From the NCBI GenBank assembly GCA_023630585.1, contig CM042541.1:10673001-10737000 (forward strand): 64,000 nt of DNA, given 5' to 3'. The DNA is from Cranoglanis bouderius. Lineage: Eukaryota > Chordata > Actinopteri > Siluriformes > Cranoglanididae. Positions 1-11,722 of this stretch are shown here, one piece after another. The position numbers and the translations under genes are program-made. Below the pieces are notes generated by a model. The model was given only the letters and a program-made list of their open reading frames with translations. It did no database searches and was not told the DNA's origin. How positions within the stretch are numbered: position 1 is the stretch's first letter; each line of letters begins with the position of its first letter.

Positions 1-1419
1 GTGCCCTAATTCACCTAGTTCTCCTGGCTCTCATAATTCTTGAAGTTCCTTTAACTTCCTAGTCCTTGTTTTCTAGTTCGCCTAGTTTACAGAATGTGTT
101 ATTTACATCGTAACGGAAGCCAAATTTACGTCCTCCATTTTTCATTGTACTGTTTTTATGACCTTAGAAATCCGTACGCATTTCTGACACCAGATTATAT
201 ATCTGACCCACTTTCTATGTTCTCTCCACCTCGCAATTTATACTCTCTCAGCTCTGACTTTCTTTCTGTTCCAACATTTATAAAAAGCACAGTTTTTGAT
301 GGAATCCCTGATTTTATGAGGCACAGTACTTAAAATCTAATCCTTAAACAGATCTGCTTCAAATTGAGTAATTAACACAGATGGAACAGGGAAGTGAGTG
401 AAGCACAGGACCGTGAGTTTCATGAACTGTTATCAGTAATGAAAATCTCAACAAGACTGAAGCAATAGATGGTAAAAAAAAAAAAAAAACAGAACATGGT
501 GGAAGATTAAATCACAAAACAGCAGCAGGAGATAAGAGAACTTAGCCAGGAGTCATTCTGTGTACCTGTCAGTCTCGACGTCTTCTCAGTGATGCTATGG
601 CTCAGGAGTTTAATTCAGGACTCGGAGAAGTGACACGTCTTCATGTTGATGTTTACCATGGCTTTTCTGAGACATTATTGTAATCAAATTGTTCCTGACT
701 TGTTCATGTCATGATTACTCCCTGTTTCTCTCCTGATCAAACTCATTTTCATTATTTAACCTTCCGTCACTGTGTGATTAGCCTCGTTGTGCCTCATTAG
801 CATGTTAAACTATTTATCTAGCGTCTTAGTGAAGTCTTGCATGTTGTTCTAAAGAAAGTCTATGCTGTTTATTCTGGAGGAACCAGTGCCCAGTCTCAGA
901 GTCTTATAGTTCTTCTAGCTGCCATAATTTCATATTTCAAGGTATCATATTTTTTCTGAGTTCTCTAGTTCCTCCAATGTCCGATCTCTCCTACCGACCC
1001 ATCTTTCCTGTTTTCTAGTTGCTTTAGTTCGCAATTTTTACTTGTTCCGCTAACTCTCTACTTCTCAAACATGCCCCAGTTTTTAATAGCTCTTCTACAT
1101 TTTTAGATTTTTCTATTTCTCAGCGCTCTCCTGGTTCCCATAAAAGTCTAGTTCTCCTAGTTCCTCTAATTTCCTAGTCAAACTAGGTCCCATATTTTCC
1201 TAGTTCTCATAGCTCAACTGGATAATTATTCTAGCTCCCCAGCTCTTTAGTTCCACTACTCTCCTAGATCTCCTCCTCACCTTTCTTTCCAGGTCTTCCT
1301 GCTTCCTCATTTTTTCCACACTCTCCTAACACTCCTAGTTCCTTGACTTTCCTTCTTCTTCTAGCTTTTCTTTCCTAGTTCGCCTAGTGTCCAAGTTTTT
1401 CTGGTCTACACAGTTCTCT
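1..1419. repeat. Degenerate CTAGTTC-type low-complexity repeat region, no gene seen
   Basis: Short pyrimidine-rich phrases such as CTAGTTCTCCTAGTTCC recur irregularly at 1-100 and 960-1419, and resume at 2752-2810 on the far side of the Tc1-like insertion. The middle part (about 330-950) is unique-looking AT-rich DNA with a poly-A run near 475-489. Short open frames here have no domain, splice-site or codon signature, so I see no gene. Confidence 0.55.
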
Positions 1420-2751
1420 TACAGTATCTCACCCCTCATATTTTTGTAAATATTTTATTATATCTTTTCATGGGACAACACTGATGGAATGACACTTTGC
1501 TACAATGTAAAGTAGTGAGTGTACAGCTTGTATAACAGTGTAAATTTGCTGTCCCATCAAAATAACTCACCACACAGCCATTAATGTCTAAACCTCTGGC
1601 AACAGAAGTGAATACACCCCTAAGCGAAAATGTCCAAATTGGGCCCAAAGTGTCAATATTTTGTGTGGCCACCATTATTTTCCAGCACTGCCTTTACCCT
1701 GTTGGGCATGGAGTTCACCAGAGCTTCACAGGTTGCCACTGGAGTCCTCTTCCACTCCCCCATGACAACATCACAGAGCTGGTGGATGTTAGAGACCTTG
1801 CGCTCCTCCACCTTCTGTTTGAGGATGCTCCACAGATGCTCAATAGGGTTTAGGTCTGGAGACATGCTTGGCCAGTCCATCACCTCTACCCTCAGCTTCT
1901 TTTGCAAGGCAGTGGTCATCTTGGAGGTGTGTTTGGGGTCATTATCATGTTGGAATACTGCCCTCTGGCCCAGTTTCCGAAGGGAGGGAATCATGCTCTG
2001 CTTCAGTATGTCACAGTACATGTTGGCATTCATGGTTCCCTCAATGAACTGTAGCTCCCCAGTGCCGGCAGCACTCATGCAGCCCCAGACCATGACACTC
2101 TCACCACCATGCTTGACTGTAGGCAAGACACACTTGTCTTTGTACTCCTCACCTGGTTGCCGCCACACACGCTTGACACCATCTGAACCAAATAAGTTTA
2201 TCTTGGTCTCATCAGACCACAGGACATGGTTCCAGTAATCCATGTCCTTAGTCTGCTTGTCTTCAGCAAACTGTTTGTGGGCTTTCTTGTGCATCATCTT
2301 TAGAAGAGGCTTCCTTCTAGGACATCAGCCATGCAGACCAGTTTGATGCAGTGTGCAGTGTATGGTCTCAGCACTGACAGGCTGAGCCCCCACCCCTTCA
2401 ACCTCTGTGAGAGTGATAACACCAAACTTAACACACCTGCTCCCCATTCACACCTGAGACCTTGTAACACTAACGAGTCACATGACACCGGGGAGGAAAA
2501 ATGGCTAATTGGGCCCAATTTGGACATTTTCACTTAGGGGTGTATTCACTTTTGTTGCCAGCGGTTTAGACATTAATGGCTGTGTGTGGAGTTATTTTGA
2601 GGGGACAGCAAATTTACACTGTTATACAAGCTGTACACTCACTACTTTACATTGTAGCAAAGTGTCATTTCGTCAGTGTTGTCCCATGAAAAGATATAAT
2701 AAAATATTTACAAAAATGTGAGGGGTGTACTCACTTTTGTGAGATATTGTA
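1420..2751 (-). mobile_element. Decayed Tc1/mariner-like DNA transposon (copy A)
   Basis: Long terminal inverted repeats of roughly 200 bp bracket a transposase remnant. The left end reads TACAGTATCTCACCCCTCAT and the right end, reversed, TACAATATCTCACAAAAGTG, so each tip starts with TA as expected for Tc1-family target sites. The left repeat lacks about 13 bp (AAAAGTGAGTACA) just inside the tip that is present on the right. Both repeats then share the phrase around TTTGTAAATATTTTATTATA. The element interrupts the CTAGTTC-type repeat region. It is non-autonomous as it stands because the coding region has lost its N-terminal part. Confidence 0.85.
1653..2297 (-). pseudogene. Truncated Tc1-like transposase (catalytic half)
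   Basis: A 214-residue open frame carries the Tc1-family DD34E catalytic core: the first Asp in WSDETK, the second in FQHDNDPKHTS and the Glu in SPDLNPIEHLW. The C-terminal end NNGGHTKY is typical of the family. Full transposases are about 340 residues. The N-terminal helix-turn-helix DNA-binding half is missing, and sequence related to the preceding linker is found out of frame just upstream (2298-2400), so there has been at least one frameshift and a deletion. It is an inactive relic unless supplied in trans. Confidence 0.85.
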
Positions 2752-2934
2752 TGTCCCCCAGATTCCCAGTTCTCCTATCTTCTTAGTCCATCCAGTTTTC
2801 TACCATTTTTCTGAGAATCTCTCTGCCTGCTTGTGACCACTCTGACATTTAGAACAGAATAAATAAAGATTCAGCTCGGCTCTTACATCCGGATTCCTCT
2901 GGTGTCCTGTGTGTTTTATTTCTTCTATTCACTT

Positions 2935-3146
2935 TTAAAAGAGAGAATCTTTTATAGTATTTTCATCGAGTGAGTACTTCATATTTCCTCTGAAGATTCC
3001 AGGAGGCACCACCTGAGGCCACACTTTCATGAGCCTGTGAAGCTCGTCTGGGTTCCTGAATAGGTTAAAGCAGATAGAAGTGCTGATGTCTGAGGAGATC
3101 TTGAATGGATTGTGGGAATGAACTGAATCATCCTTAATCATAATTG
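2935..3146 (-). CDS. Candidate terminal exon of an unidentified minus-strand gene
   Basis: A 68-codon open stretch ends with TAA at 2935-2937 and reads like real protein, with a composition unlike nearby repeat DNA (for example NPFKISSDIST and RLMKVWPQVVPPG). A possible splice acceptor (CACAG) lies at 3147-3149, giving an exon with two leading bases of a split codon. An AATAAA polyadenylation signal on the minus strand lies at 2915-2920, only about 15 bp past the stop, which fits a final exon with a very short 3' UTR. I do not recognise the family. Upstream exons would lie to the right; the exon-like segment near 31.9 kb is one candidate partner, but this is speculative across 28 kb. Confidence 0.4.
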
Positions 3147-3950
3147 CTGTGATATTTTATAACTAGAAAGCAAATTCAGAATCCCTCATGCATGGAAACA
3201 TCTCTGTCATTCGGTATAAATCCATTTTTCTTTTTCTTTTAGAAACCGTGATGTATTTTTCCATGAGCCCGAGTTAGAGAAGATGTTCTGCTCTACAGGT
3301 TTATTATGCAGCAGTGCTACAGGTTGACAGGTTTGGGTTTCCGTAGTGAAATGTTCATCATTATAACAAATGATATTGTTGAAATTCAGAGCAGCGAGCT
3401 CATTAATAACAAGCTCGGGTGGCGGCATCATAAAAGAAACCTGTCTGAATTTTTGGAACAAATTCCTCTGACTCTGCAACAGCAGCATGGACCAATTAGG
3501 AAGCAACTCAAACGGAGTCGACAGCAAATATAGAAGCATTTAGTGCAGATAACAGCCACCCAGCTATTAAAACTGACAGACGGCTAGTCATCTAGTGTTA
3601 ATTGGAATTGTAGCGGTTACTCGTGCGTGTCATGAGTGAACAGACGAGTGAGCAGTGCTAAAGGAGAAAAGCATGAAAGAAAATAATACAGCTGCTGTTT
3701 GGCTGCGTTTATAGCCTGTAATCGTCACATCAGGACCATAATCCATCTCCTCTTTAGTATGTCTGCTTAAAACGTCATTTATTTCAACTATAAATACTGA
3801 AAAGTTTTGTGCTTGTGCCAAGCAACATCTGGTTAATGGCAACCGAATCCATCAACGGCTCCAAAACTCCGCCTTTTTATTTCCAACCTTCAATTACACA
3901 ATCAACCGGCTGACCTACGAGAGTGAGCATCATGTAGAGCCACTCTATAG

Positions 3951-3952
<2 letters not shown>

Positions 3953-4020
<68 letters not shown>
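3953..4020. repeat. (GT)n microsatellite
   Basis: Uninterrupted GT dinucleotide run of about 34 units. It directly abuts the A-rich degenerate repeat that follows. Confidence 0.95.
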
Positions 4021-4023
<3 letters not shown>

Positions 4024-4820
4024 CACTCTCCAATTAGACTAAACCGAACCAGAACCACTATAATCAAAACATAAACTAGAACAAGAACTAAAACTAATAT
4101 CAGAATGAGAATCGCAGCCAAAAATGAGAAACATAACAAAATCGAAATCAAAAACAAAACTAAAATCAAATCCGTAAAAAGTAGAGCTAAAAACAGAACC
4201 AGAACTAGAACCAAAATCAAAACAAAAACAAGAATCAAAATAAGACCCAGGACTAAAACAGAACCAGAACCAAAATTAAAAACCAGAACAAAATCCAGTA
4301 CTAAGGAAGCAGAAGTAAAAAAGAACTTCAAGTCAAAATCAGAACCACAATAAGAACTAGAACTAGAAACAGAACCAGAACCAGGTTAGCATACCCCAGT
4401 GCATGAGCACAAAAGCTCGCTGCAGTTTCCGATTTTATAAATCTTTATTTGGACCTTACTGATTTTAACGTAAGAACAAATCCTTAGTATTCAAGATCAA
4501 ATCTGATTAAACAAACAATTTATAAATGTGCTGGAACAAAGAGTATCATCAAAATCAGAACCATACCTACATCCAAAACTAAAATCATAAAAAACTATTA
4601 TTAAAATCAAAACAAATACAATAATTAAAATAATAACCAGAAATAAAAATAAAAACCAAAATCCAAAGCCAGAATTGGAATTAAAATCAGAATGAGAGCA
4701 AAAACAATATGTCACATGGATTTCCTCACATCATAGTTACGGTGAGGAAATCCAAAATGGCCGACAGAATAGAACTAGAACTAAAATAAGAACCGGAACT
4801 AGAACTACAGTCTACAGTCA
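4021..4820. repeat. Degenerate AACCAGAACTAAAA-type A-rich repeats
   Basis: Six- to twelve-base phrases of the type AGAACCAGAACTAAAATCAAAA recur irregularly at 4040-4390 and 4545-4820, with a non-repetitive spacer at 4390-4545. The resulting Lys/Thr/Arg-rich frames on the plus strand and hydrophobic frames on the minus strand are products of the repeat, not genes. Confidence 0.6.
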
Positions 4821-5403
4821 TTAAAATCAGAACCATACTTCTAACAGGGCAAAAATTTCTTTTTTAAAGATGAAGTACTGGGGTGTGTAACGTTCCTTCA
4901 GCAGGTTGTGTATCTCTCAGCGCAGTGCCGCGTCACACTGTTTGTTCTCGCTGTTGTTAAACTGCACTGACAGAGAGCCTCGGGAAATGCCGAGCTCAAT
5001 TAAGTGCTGAGACGCAGAAACAGGTGAGCAGAATTTATTCATCACCTGGAACAAGGACAAATGAAAGTCAAAGTACAAGGATCATGTCCTGCAGCAAGAT
5101 CAGAGCCAAATAATTCACATCAACAGAGGAAACACAAGGACAGACAACGCTCCGAGCTCAAAACAACTGCAGGAGGTGGAACAGGGTGCGGAGTGATGTC
5201 ATAGTGCTGTCATAGTGATGTCATAAAGCATCAATTACAAAAACAATAAATAAAAAAAACAACAGAAAACAAACTTACAACATATATATATATATATATA
5301 TAAAATTTTTATTATTTTTATTATTTTTTATTATTTGTTATATTATTAATACACCGCAGTGCTGGATTCTGGATTGTGATTGGTCAGAAGGTGTTGAACA
5401 GCA

Positions 5404-5463
<60 letters not shown>

Positions 5464-5726
5464 CACACACAGTGCTTATTACTTCTTGATTCTGTTCTCA
5501 CCCCGTATCAGTCCATTCTGGTGTGTTTCATCTAGTTTTCCTCAGACTCTGATCGATTTGAAACCCTGTGCTGAAGATCAGCAATAAATCAGCGCTGTGT
5601 GTGTCATATCTGTCCTCATGGAAGCTCAGAAGAAAGCTCTGAGAGTGATCTCAACACACATCTGATCCATACGACTCATTACATCCTGTCCCTGATGGAC
5701 TGGATGTCTTCTTGGACCAGTATGTC

Positions 5727-5728
<2 letters not shown>
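4821..5728. other. Intergenic segment with dispersed-repeat end and (AC)n
   Basis: No gene is seen. The segment holds an (AT)n stretch at 5283-5301 and the end of a dispersed repeat (about 5350-5403, phrase GGATTGTGATTGGTCAGAAG). The same repeat end is found in reverse orientation near 48240 and 61670. An (AC)n tract runs at 5405-5471. The remainder is unique-looking. Confidence 0.5.
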
Positions 5729-5770
<42 letters not shown>

Positions 5771-5782
5771 TGTGTGTGTGTC
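5729..5782. repeat. (GT)n microsatellite
   Basis: GT dinucleotide run with a single TTTG interruption near its right end. Confidence 0.95.
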
Positions 5783-6198
5783 CTTGGTGTGAACTGTGAA
5801 AGGAGGACGCTCAGTACAGCGTTGATTAATTACACTCAGTTATCAGAAGAAGAAAAATACACCTCTGATACTGAGACGTCCAGTAATGACCTTCACGTGA
5901 CCATTAAGATAGGGTGAAGTCATGAAACCGTCGAAATGTGGATGAACATTTTTATCTTTATGTAGTAAGAGCACTTTCTTAGATCATCTAGAACCCTTAA
6001 AGATTCTATGTTGAATCCTTCAACAGACTGGTCAGAAACAGTTCCAAGTGGAACCTTTTTAGGAGCCCAAGAACCCTTAATTTTCCAAGGAACCATTAAA
6101 GAACCCATGAAGAACCATTTTTTCATGCGTGCACCAAGTACCAAGACAGGTTCTAGACATTAAGAAGAAAATAATGAGCAATAATTTGGAGTTTGTGC

Positions 6199-6665
6199 AC
6201 ACTCTTACAAAAAAGGGTTCTTACAGGGTCCTTTAATGGTTCACTGGATAATTAACGGCCCTTAGCTTCCAGGAAAAGGTTCTACTTGGATTGGAAAGTT
6301 TTGTGGCATGGACAACACTTTGTTATAGGGTTCTACAAACAGGCTTTAAGGGTTGTCCATAGGAGTTCTGAATATTTGACACAAGTATATATAGTGTATA
6401 TAGTTCATACTTATTTAATACACTTTTAGAATAAAGGTTCCATGTGGGTTCTTTGAATAGTTAAGGGCTGCTAAAATCCTAAAAGCTGTTTTTACTTTAA
6501 AAAACCTCTAAAAGTGAAACAATCTTCGGTTGTCCCTCAAACATTCAAGAACCATAGAACAGAAAAGGTTCCAAGTAGAACCCTGTTAGGAGTCTAGAAA
6601 CCTTTGATTTTCTAATGAACCTTTAAAGAACCTTGAAGAAACGTTTTTGTTTTTTCTAAGAGTGT
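6199..6665. mobile_element. MITE-like element with ACACTCTTA ends
   Basis: The segment starts ACACTCTTACAAAAAAGGGT and ends with the near-complement (TTTTTTCTAAGAGTGT), giving imperfect inverted tips. The interior is filled with GGTTCTT / AAGAACC phrases in both orientations. A related AAGAACC-rich stretch lies just outside at 5990-6140. There is no coding capacity. The class is not certain; a non-autonomous DNA transposon is the best reading. Confidence 0.55.
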
Positions 6666-6765
6666 ACCACGTTGTAGATATTATAAAATAAAGAAGAAAA
6701 TAAAGAGCGGTAACATGGGGTTTGTACCACACACTTAAGCAGTGAATACACACTTCATGGTGTGT

Positions 6766-6875
6766 TAAGGTCGGAGTGGAAGAACTCGAGTGTCCTGCAC
6801 AGAGCCCTGACCTCAACCCCACTAATGAACTGAAACGTCGACTGAAACCCCAGACCTCCTCACGGATGTTCAATC
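6766..6875 (+). pseudogene. Relic of a Tc1-like transposase C-terminus
   Basis: A short plus-strand frame reads PAQSPDLNPTNELKRRLKP, a decayed version of the Tc1-family motif that carries the catalytic Glu (SPDLNPIEHLW). The HLWD part has been lost by a small deletion. No ends or rest of the gene are visible, so this is a fragment of an older, different Tc1 family from the copies at 1.4 and 52.6 kb. Confidence 0.7.
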
Positions 6876-7720
6876 AGCACAAGTGTGATGTTCAGGTGTC
6901 CACAAACTGCAGGCCTTCAGCTTTCCCTTTAAAAAGAGACCAGAAAATATTTATTTCATATATTTTATATAAAACACACACACCAAAAGAGTTCTAGCGT
7001 CACTGAATGACTGAACTTAAAGTAAATTAAAGCTGTGTGAAGGTCAGAACCTCAGCAGCATGATTTATATTCACCTTTCCTGTAAATCTCACCTTCAAAC
7101 AATTCGATTTAATGACCTGTAATTTAAATACCATTACACAGGAGGGTTTCACTCAGCCAGCCTCGTGAGCTGCTTTATAACCTTGATATTTGCTCAGGAA
7201 TTTAATGTGTTAAAAGACCCAGATCATAAAACATGGATTTTTTTTTCTTTTCTTATATAAATGAGACCTAGGCTGTAAAGAGCAAAGGTTATTTTACATT
7301 CCTGAGGGTTGCGATGTCACTACAAGGAACACATTTGCATATGCAAATCTGGAGCAGAGCTACATGAATGACGTGTGCAAATCTTTCTAATTAAAAATTA
7401 TAAATTACAACTAAATCATTTCTATGTGAAATAGTGGAACAGAACAGAGAATTTCTTAAATAGGACAGAGAAACGTTGTGGATGTGATGTCGGGAAAATA
7501 AAACCTAAACCAGACGATGGCAGGAAATTAAATTCTGCTGATATATCTTTATGAAAAACGAAGACTAAAATCCTCTGACACGTTTGTTTTTACCCTCTGA
7601 TCTGTTTCTGGAGCGGAAGAACACTGAGAATGAATTATAGATGCAGTCTGTTAGGAAAATTAAAACACTGCCTCGTTTCTCCGCTGATCTCTCTCTCTCA
7701 CACAAGTGAAAGTTTTAAAC
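6876..7720. other. Intergenic, nothing recognised
   Basis: AT-rich unique-looking DNA with no convincing exon, repeat array or RNA gene. Confidence 0.4.
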
Positions 7721-7724
7721 TATG

Positions 7725-8058
7725 ACATTATCACAGAATAGGAAGTGAAGGCGAAACATTATGACATCATCACAGAACAGGAAGTGAAGGCGAAACATTA
7801 TGAGATCATCACAAAAAAGGAAGTGAAGGCGAAACATGACCATCACAGAACAGGAAGTGAAGTGAAACATTATGACATCATCACAGAACAGGAAGTGAAG
7901 GCGAAACATTATGACATCATCACGAAACAGGAAGTGAAGGTGAAGCATGTCATCATCACAGAACAGGAAGTGAAAGCAAAACATGACATCATCTCAAAAC
8001 AGGAAGTAAAATTTTAAACTTATCTTACATCACTCTGACAACAGGAAGTGAAAGCGGA
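7725..8058. repeat. Minisatellite, about 36-39 bp unit with ACAGGAAGTGAAG core
   Basis: About nine imperfect copies of a unit built on CATCACAGAACAGGAAGTGA followed by AGGCGAAACATTATGA. The open frames on both strands are by-products of the repeat. Each unit carries AGGAAGTG, a core recognised by ETS-family transcription factors. Confidence 0.85.
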
Positions 8059-8367
8059 AATGTATGAAAATAATGAAATAAATAATATTGGAATAAACAA
8101 GCAAACGAAAGAAAATGAATACATTTATAAATGTGAAGTAAATTTCACACTCTGGAAGCATAAAGACAAAATACAGCATCACCACTTTTCTTCAGTTTGT
8201 AATAAATCTAATAAATAATATACAGTAAATCATATCTAACTGATATCTAGCTCAGTTTATTAAATGATTTGCATTTATAGCATCATCTTTATAATGAGTT
8301 AAAGAATCCTGTCGTGTCACTTGACTTCTCTAACTTCTCGCATAATTGCCATCTCAGTCTCTATTCT

Positions 8368-8381
8368 TGTGTGTGTGTGCG

Positions 8382-8422
<41 letters not shown>
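8368..8422. repeat. (GT)n microsatellite
   Basis: GT run with a GCGCAT interruption near the left end. Confidence 0.95.
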
Positions 8423-8425
<3 letters not shown>

Positions 8426-8573
8426 AGATTACACTCCACTCAGTCAATAATGAATGAAGCAATTAGCTCGAATTATTAAGCATCTCGTGAAGCTGCACTT
8501 CTCCAATCCATCATGAGTGTGTGTCCGATTAATCAGACCTCCTCTCAAGACTCGACCCGATGGCTCTTCTATC

Positions 8574-8594
8574 ACACACACACACACACACACA

Positions 8595-8631
<37 letters not shown>
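8574..8631. repeat. (CA)n microsatellite
   Basis: CA run with one CAGA interruption. Confidence 0.95.
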
Positions 8632-8634
<3 letters not shown>

Positions 8635-8719
8635 ATGTCCTCACTAAAGAAAAAGTTGTTTAAAGGATAATCACTCTGAGTGATGTCCTTATAGACGTTC
8701 AAAATGTTTTAGCTAACAA

Positions 8720-8797
<78 letters not shown>

Positions 8798-8808
8798 GTG
8801 TGTGTGTA
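8720..8808. repeat. (GT)n microsatellite
   Basis: Long GT run of about 44 units with a single TGCG interruption. Confidence 0.95.
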
Positions 8809-8969
8809 AGTGCCCTTACATATCTGAGGGTGCTCGCTCCTTTTTCAATAATTATCCATGACACACTTGGCTGAATAGCCTTTGAAGTCAATCCAATCAA
8901 AACCTTCATTACAGCTTTGATTCGATACAGTGTAACCATGGCAACAAATGTAAATAAAGTGTAAATAAA

Positions 8970-9180
8970 CTTACTTCCTGTTTCCTTTCTGCATCATGTT
9001 TCCTGTTTACTTCCTGTTTCTTTTCTACATCACATTTCCTTTTTACTTCCTGTTTCTTTTCTACATCATGTTTCCTGTTTACTTGCTGATTCTTTTCTAT
9101 GTTTCAAGTTTACTTCCTGTTTTCTTTTCTACATCATTTCCTGTTTACTTTCTGTTTCGTTTTTACTGCATGTTTTTTTT
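8970..9180. repeat. Degenerate TTTACTTCCTGTTTC repeat
   Basis: Five to six imperfect copies of a roughly 37-bp unit built on ACTTCCTGTTTCTTTTCTAC. The core ACTTCCTGT is the complement of the ACAGGAAGT core of the 7.7-8.06 kb minisatellite, and a third decayed cluster lies at about 9783-9935. Confidence 0.7.
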
Positions 9181-11254
9181 TTCCACTTTAATGTTCGAAG
9201 CTGATTTAAAAAGATTAAAAACGATTTAAAAACGAAACTTAAGAAGTGAAATTGAAATAAAGTTTGAATATTTATACCCTTAAGTAAACTTTAGATATTG
9301 AAATTAACCGGAGCATCAGATTGACTCAGTTATGGTGTTTTAAGTCTCTCCGTGTGTGTTCTCTGTGTGTTTATTTACATTTTCAGTAGTTTATTCAAGT
9401 GAAAAAGTAAATGATAGGATATAAACTGTATGAAGCCACTGGTCAGTGTTTTAGCTCCGGCACAAACGAGTGTAGAAGTGAATAATCTGAAACGGTGCAG
9501 CTTCACCACCGAGTTTGTTCACTTTCATTCTGTCTGAATCAGAAATGATCCTTCTAGAGGACATTGTGGGTTGTTTTTCTCTCCATCGCCACTAAAAAGA
9601 TGTAACGAGAAGCTCGTTAATGGTTCAGCTGACACAGGAAGATTGACCCGGCCCTCATTTGCATATAGATTAACCTGTCTTTATTATCACAGCGGCCTCA
9701 CTCGGCTTTGTGGAAGTGCTTGACGTTGATGTGTTTTCTGACTCTGTATGACATGCTGATATCTGTACACATGGACACGAGTTTACTTCCTGTTTCCTTA
9801 CTCTTTCATGTTTCTATTCTACTTTTTTTTCTTCATTTTTACAGCCTGCTTCATTTAACTGTTTCTTTCCAGTTTCCTTTTATTTCCTGTTTCCTTTTCA
9901 CTGTTCTTTCTACGTTCTACTTCCTGTTTACTTAGACAAAAATACTGTTTTAAAAAATTATAAAATATTAAAATATTGATATATATATATATATAATATA
10001 GTCAAATATATATAACAGTCAAAGGTCATGATTTATCTCAGAAATAAGGTATTAAACCGGATGTTTCCTTAGAATTCCTTATATTTAAGTGTTAAGAGTC
10101 AAATCCTTTGATGCTTTTAAGTGAATTACAATCATTACATATAAAAAATGCAGCTTCTGACTAACTGACCATCTGAGGAACAGCGTATGGAGTAAGAATT
10201 ATAGGCTAACATTCAGTGCGGGCTGTTAAATAAGGAGATAACAAGTCAAAATAAGGAGACATTAAGCTGAAATAATGAGATATTTAGTTGAAATAATAGC
10301 ATAACAGCTTGTGTTTCAGGACTTCCATACAATACTGTAGAATATTTCATTGTTGCCTGAATGCCGATGTTGATACCGCTGTAGAAATGTTCTCGCTCCA
10401 TCAAGAAGCTGCCAATTAGCTTCAAACAATTAGCTCTCTCCTGACCTTTCTGTGCTCCGGATAACGACGGCCGAAAAGCATAACATTCAGCTGTTGACAT
10501 TCTCCTGTATAACGAGGAAAAATCTCCAGCGTGAGTCTCAGGAAGAGGAAGTGATAAATCAGACTCCACCAGCAAACCCTTCACCATCACCATCACCATC
10601 ACCCGTCACTCTTCACTAATGAGACCAGCACCAAGAGTTCTGATTGGCTGAGAGCTGGGGCTGAGAGTCCAGCCCCAAACGTTACGTAGCGAAGTGTTGC
10701 TTGGTGTGAATCATGGACTTCAATCATGAATCGGGATGATCTACTGTCTTAAACTGATTTGAACGTTCATAATAAAAAAAAAAACACACCTGCTTGTTTA
10801 AACCTGGACGTGAACTTATCTCAGATTAACTTAGCTGGCTAACAGGAAGGAGTTCACTGTAAAGCTAATTTACTAAAACTAGCTTGTGAGTTTACTATAT
10901 TTACTATAAAACTTTGTAACTTAGCCTGTTTATTATAAAGCTAATTTATAACTTAGAACATTTATATGACAGAAACTGAATCACTGAACTGATTCTGATT
11001 CTGATTCAGTGAGTGAGTTAAATGTCGCAGTGGATCTTGGATTCAGTTTATGTTCAGTTTTTCAGACAAATACTGATGACGATGTTAATGATAGATTTTA
11101 TGTTCAGTTGTATAAGGATTTATAGACATTTGGAGATATTACACTGGTAACAGTAACACAGCAGAGACGCCACACAGCGTTTAGTTCGGACTGCCCGCTC
11201 CATCACCAAAGAATCAGTGGAACAGAATGATTCAATCATACAGCAGAAATCTGG

Positions 11255-11256
<2 letters not shown>
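9181..11256. other. Intergenic, with decayed ACTTCCTGT cluster at 9783-9935
   Basis: No supported gene. Apart from the repeat cluster, there is a short (AT)n at 9978-9995. A 118-codon minus-strand frame at 10246-10602 shows no domain and starts in a CAT-repeat, so I do not call it. Confidence 0.4.

Positions 11257-11323
<67 letters not shown>
11257..11323. repeat. (GT)n microsatellite
   Basis: Uninterrupted GT run of about 33 units. Confidence 0.95.
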
Positions 11324-11325
<2 letters not shown>

Positions 11326-11635
11326 AGTGATTTAAGTGAGCTCTGATCTGTTCCTGTCTTTGTGAACTGAAACACAGCCGAGGTTTTCAGACCTGTGGGT
11401 GTTTATAGAACAGAGAGAATTTCAGCTGGACGAAAATTGAGACCCAAAAATAGAGGAAGTTGAGGAAAGCGTGAAACTTCAGCGCTGTAACTGAGTTAAT
11501 TGAGTTTGGCACTGAGATGTGCGATTAACAGTCTCGACTATTTCAGAGTCGGAAAACTTCACCCGCGATCTGTTCGTATAAATAAAACTCACTTCCTCTT
11601 TTATTTTTGGAGCAAATCGCACATTAAAATAGCGA

Positions 11636-11722
11636 GCTGCTGACGCTAACTCACACCTCGCTGCTAACGCTAACTCACACCTCGCTGCTAACGCTAACTC
11701 ACACCTCGCTGCTAACGCTAAT
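11636..11722. repeat. 24-bp minisatellite, about 3.5 copies
   Basis: Near-perfect tandem copies of the 24-bp unit built on GCTAACTCACACCTCGCTGC plus TAAC. The high identity between copies suggests a recent expansion. Confidence 0.9.

Noticed and set aside
1630..2238. 202-codon plus-strand frame
   Set aside because: It lies antisense to the Tc1 transposase remnant, which carries the recognisable DDE motifs on the minus strand.
4023..4715. Hydrophobic minus-strand frames that look like membrane proteins
   Set aside because: They are the complement of the degenerate AACCAGAACTAAAA repeats, not real genes.
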